A program made the position numbers and the translations under genes. Of a stretch of DNA of 50,014 nt, positions 44,249 through 50,014 are shown one piece after another. The notes under the pieces are model-generated. The model searched no databases. It saw only the letters and a program-made list of their open reading frames with translations, and was not told the DNA's origin. The first letter of the stretch is position 1. Each line of letters opens with the position of its first letter. Source of the DNA: Candidatus Helarchaeota archaeon (GTDB taxonomy: Archaea; Asgardarchaeota; Lokiarchaeia; Helarchaeales; HEL-GB-A); the NCBI GenBank assembly GCA_016840125.1, contig JAEOSY010000015.1, positions 1 through 50,014 of the forward strand. The letters run 5' to 3'.

Positions 44249-45097
44249 ATGAAATTAGGCGCTCACATGTTTATCACGGGTGGAATACATAAAGCAATCG
44301 AGCATGGAGAAGAACTAGGATGTGAATCAATTCAAATATTCACAAAAAGCAATCGGTCATGGAAAGCTAAAGAATTGACGGATGAGGCCATTAATGCCTT
44401 CTCAATTAAAAGCTCAGAATCGAATATTTCGCCTATATTTGCGCACAATACCTACCTAATTAATTTATGTGCTACTGATAAAATCAAATTTGACAATTCT
44501 TACAACGGAATGTTATTAGAGATCGAACGTGCGGAGAAATTGGAACTTTCCTATACAGTTCTCCATCCAGGATCTCATTTAGGGGCGGGTGAAGAAAAGG
44601 GGCTTAAGATAATTGCAGAAACTCTGCGCCAACTATTTTTAGAAACGGAGGGTTATAAAGTTAAAGTCCTCCTAGAAACGATGGCGGGTCAAGGGACCAA
44701 TTTAGGTTATAAATTTGAACACTTAGCTACTCTGATCAATCTAATTGACTATCCCGACCGCACTGGCACGTGTTTTGATACTAGTCATACTTTTGCGGCG
44801 GGTTATGATTTCCGTACAGAAAAGGGGTACGAAGAAGTCATTTCATCATATGATAGCATTGTTGGGCTAAATAACCTTCTAGTCTTTCATTTGAATGACT
44901 CGCTGAAAGAATGTGGTTCACGAGTAGATCGCCATGAACATATTGGCAAAGGCTACATTGGCACAGAGGGGTTTAAACACTTACTTAATGATAAACGTTT
45001 TAAAAGTATCCCCGGGGTATTAGAAACGCCGAAAGGAAAAGATTACGCTGAAGATAAGAAGAACCTGAAAATACTGCGCAATCTCATCGATGCATAA
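44249..45097 (+). CDS. nfo: Endonuclease IV (AP endonuclease)
   Basis: Zinc-dependent TIM-barrel enzyme cutting DNA at abasic sites in base excision repair. Seen: KLGAHMFITGGIHKAI, QIFTKSNRSWKAK, FAHNTYLINLC, VLHPGSHLGAG (zinc His), LLETMAGQGTNLG (zinc Glu), CFDTSHTFAAGYD (zinc Asp/His), FHLNDSLKECGSRVDRHEHIGKG and VLETPKGKDY. Length of 282 is typical and all zinc ligand motifs are present. ATG 44249 follows TTAGGTGA; a TATA-like TTTATATTT lies near 44222. Confidence 0.95.
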   Translation: MKLGAHMFITGGIHKAIEHGEELGCESIQIFTKSNRSWKAKELTDEAINAFSIKSSESNISPIFAHNTYLINLCATDKIKFDNSYNGMLLEIERAEKLELSYTVLHPGSHLGAGEEKGLKIIAETLRQLFLETEGYKVKVLLETMAGQGTNLGYKFEHLATLINLIDYPDRTGTCFDTSHTFAAGYDFRTEKGYEEVISSYDSIVGLNNLLVFHLNDSLKECGSRVDRHEHIGKGYIGTEGFKHLLNDKRFKSIPGVLETPKGKDYAEDKKNLKILRNLIDA

Positions 45098-45241
45098 AAA
45101 ACTGCTCTCTGAAAGCCATTTTTAAACCTTTTATACTCGTATATTATTTCTGTAAAAAATAATCCGCCTTATAAGTTGCCAACGCCTTTCTTATCATGGA
45201 AATACCTGTCTATTTGATAAAAAAATTAGAAGGTGTGACCC

Positions 45242-45373
45242 ATAGAAATTGTGTGTAAATCTTGTGGGTATGCATGGAAACGAGAAAAAGAGGATTCACA
45301 TTCTTTGCATTATTGCCCCCAGTGTGGGACAATAGGGCATATAGATCGTGAATTCAAGATTCAAGTCGCATAA
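45242..45373 (+). CDS. 43-residue zinc-ribbon protein with probable ATA start
   Basis: Frame reads EIVCKSCGYAWKREKE, then HYCPQCGTIGHIDREF and stops at TAA 45371-45373. Two CxxC pairs make one zinc ribbon, as in many tiny archaeal zinc-finger proteins. TGA lies three bases upstream (45236-45238), so the start must be ATA 45242, ATT 45248 or GTG 45251. AAGG followed by eight bases places ATA 45242 exactly where ATG sits in other genes of the window. The GTG would start one residue before the first Cys and is poorly spaced. A terminator hairpin follows at 45403. Confidence 0.6.
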   Translation: MEIVCKSCGYAWKREKEDSHSLHYCPQCGTIGHIDREFKIQVA

Positions 45374-45402
45374 AACCCCCGATTAAGGCATTGTTTCTTA
45401 CG

Positions 45403-45419
45403 CTGCCTAGGCAGTTTTT
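45403..45419 (+). terminator. Palindrome with T run after zinc-ribbon gene
   Basis: CTGCCTAGGCAG is a perfect 12-base palindrome followed directly by TTTTT, about 30 bases after the zinc-ribbon stop. It looks like a transcription end for the plus-strand genes and lies before the 45473 gene. Confidence 0.45.
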
Positions 45420-45472
45420 ATTCTATTTCATAAAACGATTGATTCAAATAAGAGGAGACAATCATTTAGGTT

Positions 45473-46405
45473 ATGCCTCGAGGAATTTGTTTAATCGGGT
45501 GGACGAATAAAGAAGGGTTCTTTCTCATTAGTAAACATCCCTCCGAGAATTTTGAACTAACCGAGCAAGAAATCATGCGAATTGGGTCCCTCCATCGTAT
45601 GAGACGGCTCGATGCCAATGTTATTACTTTAAAGCTGAAAGAATTAAGTGTAGTTAGTTTCTTCTCTGGATTGATCACTGCCCAGTATCATATTGCACCG
45701 AACTTCGTCATCGCTTTATTATTAGAGAAACATGAAAATCCAAGAGATTATATTAAAATCCTTCCACTAGGCTCCAAAATGGTTCTACAGGAATTTCCAG
45801 TGAAAAGGTTTGATGCTAGGACGACCACATTTAGGGATGTTCTCTCTAACATCGGACAAACTCACATTACAACTCTTCCTTTGCTTTATGAAGCTCTTCT
45901 CAACAATCAAATTGAAATAAATGAGGATGAATTAGCTATCATTCTTGCTGCTGAACAAAAAGCCTCCACTATCACGCAAGAATATGAAAAGTTGAAAGAA
46001 GACTTACAGAATAAGGATAGTATGATTGCAACCCTTCAAAACATGATCAAGGACTATTCTGATAAAATCAAAAGCGAAGAAACGATGGCACGTTTTAAAG
46101 CTACACTTGAATCTAAAATGAAAATTGAAGAACTAAAAGCGGGAATTCTTAAGCTCGAGAAAATTGTGAATGAAAAAGAGCAAAAATATAATGAGGAATG
46201 CAACATGAATGAGTTACATCAAGAAACTATCACATTATTACTTGACTATAAACTCGTGATGCAACTCCGGGACGTTGAAACCCGCGAATTCCTCAATAGC
46301 TTACTTGAAATGATTCATCCTTACTCTGATGAGTTTCATTTAGAACTCATGGATCGTATTACCGATTATTTGAAGCACATCGAGTGGGTTCCCGAGATGG
46401 ATTGA
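45473..46405 (+). CDS. Longin/roadblock-like N-terminal domain with coiled coil
   Basis: Residues 1-110 form an alpha-beta domain (GICLIGWTNKEGFFLISKH, DANVITLKLKELSVVSFFSGL, APNFVIALLLEKHENP) that looks longin-like. Residues about 160-250 are coiled coil, and the C-terminal 60 residues form a helical end (LHQETITLLLDYKLVMQL...). No known family. It converges with the Rag/Gtr-like GTPase gene and its small partner, so it may be linked to that GTPase (inference). ATG 45473; the ribosome site AGAGGAG at 45451-45457 is rather far. Confidence 0.65.
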   Translation: MPRGICLIGWTNKEGFFLISKHPSENFELTEQEIMRIGSLHRMRRLDANVITLKLKELSVVSFFSGLITAQYHIAPNFVIALLLEKHENPRDYIKILPLGSKMVLQEFPVKRFDARTTTFRDVLSNIGQTHITTLPLLYEALLNNQIEINEDELAIILAAEQKASTITQEYEKLKEDLQNKDSMIATLQNMIKDYSDKIKSEETMARFKATLESKMKIEELKAGILKLEKIVNEKEQKYNEECNMNELHQETITLLLDYKLVMQLRDVETREFLNSLLEMIHPYSDEFHLELMDRITDYLKHIEWVPEMD

Positions 46406-46439
46406 ATATAAAATTGATTTCACACTTAGTAATTACCAA

Positions 46440-46556
46440 CTAAGGTTCTTTTTGGGATTTCGGATTTTGTGTAACAACTTTTTCGGCTATATCGTCGGCT
46501 TCGATTTCATGTGAATCGGTCGTCTCAGGTAATTTTATTACTTTCTTTTTTGGCAA
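46440..46556 (-). CDS. Small charged 38-residue protein downstream of Rag/Gtr-like GTPase
   Basis: Frame reads PKKKVIKLPETTDSHEIEAD and continues to QKEP-stop. TTG 46556 has AAAAGGAAG about ten bases upstream. It lies 14 bases after the GTPase stop on the same strand, so it may be co-translated. The charged, linear composition gives no function. It could also be a chance frame. Confidence 0.4.
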   Translation of the reverse strand: MPKKKVIKLPETTDSHEIEADDIAEKVVTQNPKSQKEP

Positions 46557-46570
46557 GTTTGCACTTCCTT

Positions 46571-47473
46571 TTATTCTTCTTTCTCAATAATTTCCTCTAA
46601 ACTCGTCAAATAATTTCGGTCATAGAGATTCCAGACCTTATCAAAGTCGAGATTCATCCCCACAATCGTCGTGTACAATTTCCCAACTTTTCGGGCGAGA
46701 AATTGGAACTCTCTATTCACCTCAAGGGTGAGCCTTTCAAAGGTTCCTGACTGTTCAAAATTTTCCATCAACGATAAAATTCCCATTGATGCAGTGAGAC
46801 TGGCGGATTCTGTTTTCTTCCCGTCAAAAATCATGCTCAAAAAAACCGAATTCTGGTCCCACAGCATGACTCCGGAAACTTTTTCTCCAGATTCCTTTGC
46901 ATCTGCAATAAAATTCTTTAAAACTAAATCCATTGATTTCTTTTTTGGTAAAAATTGAGAAATTCCGAAGGAAAATGCTTCAATTACAGATCGGCGATTA
47001 TAAATAGAGGTAACATAAATTGAAAAATTCCATCCTTTGGAGGCCGCCTCGAATCGTGTTATTAAATCCTTAACATGATCCTTGTACTTATCATAAATTT
47101 CTGGGTCTGTTTTATGGAGACAAATGAGAATAAAAGGATTCTCTTCATTCTCTTTGATTATTTTCAAGACATTTTCGTAATATTTTAATGCCTCTTCATA
47201 ATTGTCCCAGTCTTGCACATCAACTACTTGTACCACAACGTCTGCTGACAAGATGGTTTCCGTGCGAGTGGTGAGATATTGTTCTCTATACTGTACTTGC
47301 CCTCCAAGATCCCACTTCACGACTGGAAAGCCGATTATAGTTGATAGTGATCTTTCTACTCCCTTTGTTGGTACCAACTTCGCTAACTTGTGGAATTCCT
47401 TATCTAGAACTAATAACATGGATGTTTTCCCTGCATTGCTTAACCCTGTGAAAATTACCTTGTACTGCGACAA
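46571..47473 (-). CDS. Rag/Gtr-like small GTPase with C-terminal roadblock-like domain
   Basis: A 300-residue GTPase of the Arf/Rag branch. G1 GLSNAGKTS (10-18), G3 WDLGGQ (54-59, Arf/Rag type), G4 HKTD (120-123). Residues about 185-290 form an alpha-beta domain (VSGVMLWDQNSVFLSMIFDG, TASMGILSLMEN, FQFLARKVGKLYTTIVGM) similar in order to the C-terminal roadblock-like domain of eukaryotic Rag GTPases, which sense amino acids at lysosomes. In an archaeon the function is unknown. TTG 47473 has GGGTG eight bases upstream. Confidence 0.82.
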   Translation of the reverse strand: MSQYKVIFTGLSNAGKTSMLLVLDKEFHKLAKLVPTKGVERSLSTIIGFPVVKWDLGGQVQYREQYLTTRTETILSADVVVQVVDVQDWDNYEEALKYYENVLKIIKENEENPFILICLHKTDPEIYDKYKDHVKDLITRFEAASKGWNFSIYVTSIYNRRSVIEAFSFGISQFLPKKKSMDLVLKNFIADAKESGEKVSGVMLWDQNSVFLSMIFDGKKTESASLTASMGILSLMENFEQSGTFERLTLEVNREFQFLARKVGKLYTTIVGMNLDFDKVWNLYDRNYLTSLEEIIEKEE

Positions 47474-47587
47474 AAACCATGCACCCGCAATTTTGAGTAA
47501 ATTGTTAATCTTTGATGCTCAACTCTTTATTAAAGAGATTTAAATTTTTTGTCTTTAATATAAAAGAAATTATAATTAGGTTAGGAA

Positions 47588-47672
47588 TTTCTAGGACTTA
47601 CGGAGGTTTAAGCTCGGAGTTACAGGAGTATAAAGCTCCTGACTCCTCCTGTTTAATGCGTAATTCTTTTTA
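47588..47672 (+). ncRNA. Possible small RNA with stable stem-loop
   Basis: GGAGT (47616-47620) pairs with ACTCC (47642-47646) and, inside it, CAGGAG (47623-47628) pairs with CTCCTG (47636-47641) around a seven-base loop and a TA bulge. An alternative pairing ACAGGAG/CTCCTGT (47622-47628 with 47646-47652) competes. TTTAATATAAAAG lies about 25 bases ahead of the assumed start, and TTTTT follows at about 47667. GC content is above the surroundings. Transcription is inferred only. Confidence 0.3.
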
Positions 47673-47916
47673 AAGAATCCTTTGTAGTTGTTTTTTTAAT
47701 AAATATAGGCATTGCCTACTTAAAGGCGTTTTATCTATACCTTTATTAAGACCCCATCACTTAAAAAGCTGACGAAATTTCCCTCATTTGCGCAAAAAAG
47801 TTTCGGAAACGCCCCCAAATTTAATACTTTCTAACTTATATTCTATCATTTTTTTTCACCCTTGAATATTTTTAGTGAGAGAGAATACATCCATTCTCAT
47901 AATAAAACAATAAAAT

Positions 47917-47926
47917 TTTATATATA
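47917..47926 (+). promoter_or_regulatory. TATA box for beta-mannosidase gene
   Basis: TTTATATATA, about 60 bases ahead of ATG 47987, is the best TATA match in this gap and fits transcription starting near 47950. Confidence 0.5.
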
Positions 47927-47986
47927 GAACTAAAAAGTATTACCACAGAATCATTTGAAATCTATTTCATATGAGTTGGTAACCAC

Positions 47987-50014
47987 ATGCCTCGTATTAG
48001 ACAAGAGCTCAACGGTTCCGATTGGGAGTTTCAATCTTTTAAAGATGGTCAGGGATCTAGTGAAATATTCGAAAATCCCGATTATAATTTCTCAAAATGG
48101 ATGAGTGCCACAGTCCCAGGCAATGTTCGTTTGGATTTAATGAAGAATGGGAAAATAGAGGATCCCTTCTATGGAAAAAATAATCAGGAATCCCAATGGG
48201 TCAATAAATTCGAGTGGTGGTATAAAAAAGATTTTGAAATTTTACTGGATAAAAAGGATTCCGCGGATAAAATCATCCATCTAGTGTGCAAAGCGGTGGA
48301 TTATTATTCTGAATTCTGGCTGAATGGGTCTAAACTTGGAAATTACGAGGGTATGTTTGGGAAAATTATCTTTGATATTACTGATTTAGTTAAGGACAAG
48401 AACGTCCTCCTCGTAAGATTAGCTGCCCTGAAGAACTATCCAAACCGATTCAATACGGTTAAGTGTCAAATGTCATATGGGTGGGATTGGGCTGCAAAAA
48501 TGGTCCCATCAGGTATATGGGATGATATTTTCATTGAAATTAAAGAAAAAATCTACATAGATTCCTGCTTTGTTAGAACCACCCTAGAAGATAAGAATGT
48601 GGCAACGATAAAATTCACCCTGGATGTTATCAACCATTCTGAAATAGAATCGATTCTGATCACGATAAAACTACAAGGGAAAAATTTTGAGTCTGAGCCA
48701 ATCATCTCTAGACATGAGGAAAGCATTGGTTCGGGCATAAATCAACTTAATCTGGAAGTTCCGATTAAAAATCCCGCTCTATGGTATCCATGGGATAGAG
48801 GTAAACCTAATCTCTACGGTTGTAAAGTTGAAATAACTCAAAATAACGCTTTACTTGATGAGTATGAAGACACATTTGGAATTCGGAAATTTGAGATGCT
48901 TTCGCAAAACATCGACCCTGACTATTATCCGTGGATCTTTCAGATAAATGGCGAGCGTGAATACATCCGCGGCACCAATTGGGTGCCTCCGGATATGCTT
49001 TTTGGGCGAATTGACCGAGCTCGGTATGAAAAACTAGTCAAACTGGCAAAAGAAGCAAATATCAACTTATTACGTATGTGGGGGGGCGGATTGATTGAAA
49101 AAGATGATTTCTACAAAGTATGTGATGAGGAAGGAATCCTAGTTTGGCAAGAATTTGCGCTTGCATGTGCTTTCATGTTTCCACTCCCTAAAAACAAAAG
49201 ATTCTTAGAAGCTTGGAAGGTTAATGCTGAATCAATCGTGAAATCTCTTCGCAATCATCCCTCCATCTTATTATGGTGTGGGGGTAACGAAATAAACCCA
49301 AGAGATAATGCTCATGTAATTGAGGTTGTGCAAAAAGCAGTGGAACAGTACGACGACCGTATTTTTTTGCCGGCGTCTCCCGAAGGAGGCGATAGTCATA
49401 ATTATTCGGTGTTTCATGGGCTTGGCCCCTACCACTTGTACTTGGAGGATGAACACCCCTTTGCCAGTGAATTCGGGCTTTCATCCTTCCCGAATTATTC
49501 TACTCTCAAGAAATATGTCCCAGAGGAAGAATTATATTATTGGAGCTCTACTATAAATTATCGGGCGCCCTATATGGTGTTCTTTCAAGGACACAAAAAG
49601 AGCCAGCAGCGATATGCATTCCAGTTCGCGCCTTCTGATGACCTCGAATCGATAGTCCATGCCACACAGCAAGCTCAAGGTGTGGGATTGAAAACGGCAA
49701 TAGAGCATTATAGGCGACGTAAATTCAATTGGCAAAACGCTGGGTGTGGTTTTTGGCAGTACAACTCTCCATGGCCATGTTGTTCTTGGTGTATCGTCGA
49801 GTATGATTTTTCCAAGAAACTTTCATTTGAATACGTGCGAATCTCTTTTCAACCAATTCTAATCAGTCTGAATTACGATTTAACTAAGAATTTCAATAAA
49901 AGAGATAAAGAGAGCAATCTCATACATCGAAAATTGGAAGCAAAGGTTTTCATAATCAATGATTTGAATGAAAAATACCCCAACTGTAAATTGCAAATAT
50001 CGTTTCTAACCCAA
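47987..50014 (+). CDS. GH2 beta-mannosidase-like glycoside hydrolase, 3' end outside window
   Basis: Cytosolic GH2 enzyme splitting terminal beta-mannosides (or related beta-glycosides). Open frame of 676 codons to the edge with no stop. N-terminal sugar-binding domain (WMSATVPGNVRLDLM, DYYSEFWLNGSKLGNYEG), immunoglobulin-like domain, then the TIM barrel: GTNWVPPDMLFGRI, RMWGGGLIEKDDFY, acid/base WCGGNE (E435), and SEFG (about E495) as nucleophile. Family relatives have about 800-900 residues, so 100-200 are missing. No signal peptide is seen. ATG 47987 has GG seven bases upstream. Confidence 0.92.
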   Translation, partial: MPRIRQELNGSDWEFQSFKDGQGSSEIFENPDYNFSKWMSATVPGNVRLDLMKNGKIEDPFYGKNNQESQWVNKFEWWYKKDFEILLDKKDSADKIIHLVCKAVDYYSEFWLNGSKLGNYEGMFGKIIFDITDLVKDKNVLLVRLAALKNYPNRFNTVKCQMSYGWDWAAKMVPSGIWDDIFIEIKEKIYIDSCFVRTTLEDKNVATIKFTLDVINHSEIESILITIKLQGKNFESEPIISRHEESIGSGINQLNLEVPIKNPALWYPWDRGKPNLYGCKVEITQNNALLDEYEDTFGIRKFEMLSQNIDPDYYPWIFQINGEREYIRGTNWVPPDMLFGRIDRARYEKLVKLAKEANINLLRMWGGGLIEKDDFYKVCDEEGILVWQEFALACAFMFPLPKNKRFLEAWKVNAESIVKSLRNHPSILLWCGGNEINPRDNAHVIEVVQKAVEQYDDRIFLPASPEGGDSHNYSVFHGLGPYHLYLEDEHPFASEFGLSSFPNYSTLKKYVPEEELYYWSSTINYRAPYMVFFQGHKKSQQRYAFQFAPSDDLESIVHATQQAQGVGLKTAIEHYRRRKFNWQNAGCGFWQYNSPWPCCSWCIVEYDFSKKLSFEYVRISFQPILISLNYDLTKNFNKRDKESNLIHRKLEAKVFIINDLNEKYPNCKLQISFLTQ

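Larger units (their letters stand above)
47474..47986. other. Intergenic region between divergent GTPase and beta-mannosidase genes
   Basis: About 510 AT-rich bases holding no supportable protein gene. It contains a TATA-like stretch at 47554-47565, a stable stem-loop at 47616-47646 with a T run near 47668, and a strong TATA box at 47917-47926 for the mannosidase gene. The rest shows nothing that I recognise. Confidence 0.6.

Noticed and set aside
49221..49735. Minus- and plus-strand frames inside the beta-mannosidase gene
   Set aside because: Shadows of the long GH2 frame, which carries all family motifs.
1..50014. tRNA, rRNA and CRISPR arrays
   Set aside because: I searched by eye for T-loop GTTCGANTC-type motifs, rRNA signatures and regularly spaced repeats and found none convincing; a tRNA scan would be needed to exclude intron-bearing genes.

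Overview
The window is AT-rich archaeal chromosome and most probably comes from an Asgard archaeon. Archaeal information genes are present: TFB, Gar1, SRP19, S8e, an Orc1/Cdc6 protein, archaeal/eukaryal-type ProS, RrmJ and a geranylgeranyl reductase. They sit among eukaryote-like parts typical of Asgards: a Rab/Ras-like GTPase, a Rag/Gtr-like GTPase, several longin/roadblock-like proteins, V4R/Bet3-like proteins and long coiled coils. Three adjacent methanogenesis-marker genes (mmp3, mmp6, mmp5) suggest a lineage with methyl- or alkyl-coenzyme M reductase, such as the Helarchaeales branch of Lokiarchaeia. That placement is inference; no mcr gene is in the window.

Layout. 1-6.1 kb: end of a DEAD-box helicase, then sugar and surface-glycan genes (GT87-like membrane protein, DegT aminotransferase, methyltransferase, Gfo/Idh dehydrogenase, PIG-L deacetylase). 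6.1-9.2 kb: two tandem ceramidase-like genes behind SRP19. 9.2-18.7 kb: lipid reductase, zinc ribbon, ProS, HypA, a very unusual Lys/Gly/Trp repeat protein, S8e, a membrane protein, Gar1-TFB, an RPC34-like winged-helix protein and RrmJ. Remains of IS605/TnpB-type right ends lie at 12.7-13.0 kb. 18.9-29.8 kb: a membrane hexapeptide acyltransferase next to a GH3 adenylate-forming enzyme, coiled coils, a glucuronokinase-like GHMP kinase, a roadblock-HTH protein, a V4R-like pair, an HTH-ferredoxin protein and an Hsp20-like protein. 29.9-37.4 kb (minus strand): a longin-GTPase fusion, two longin-like genes and an HdrA-MvhD/MvhG/MvhA hydrogenase-heterodisulfide reductase operon. 37.6-40.1 kb: mmp3-mmp6-mmp5. 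40.1-46.4 kb: Orc1/Cdc6 with a possible origin upstream, a longin-like protein, a double KaiC-like ATPase, endonuclease IV, a 43-residue zinc ribbon and a longin/coiled-coil protein. 46.4-50.0 kb: a Rag/Gtr-like GTPase with a small downstream ORF, a possible small RNA, and a GH2 beta-mannosidase that runs off the end.

The most interesting signals are these. (i) Several genes whose reading frames lack a usable ATG/GTG/TTG have an ATA or ATT at the ideal distance from a good Shine-Dalgarno sequence. (ii) HdrA-MvhD is cut by exactly one in-frame TAA. (iii) Methanogenesis markers and an Mvh/HdrA module lie beside longin/GTPase genes. (iv) The 271-residue K/G/W repeat protein matches no family known to me.
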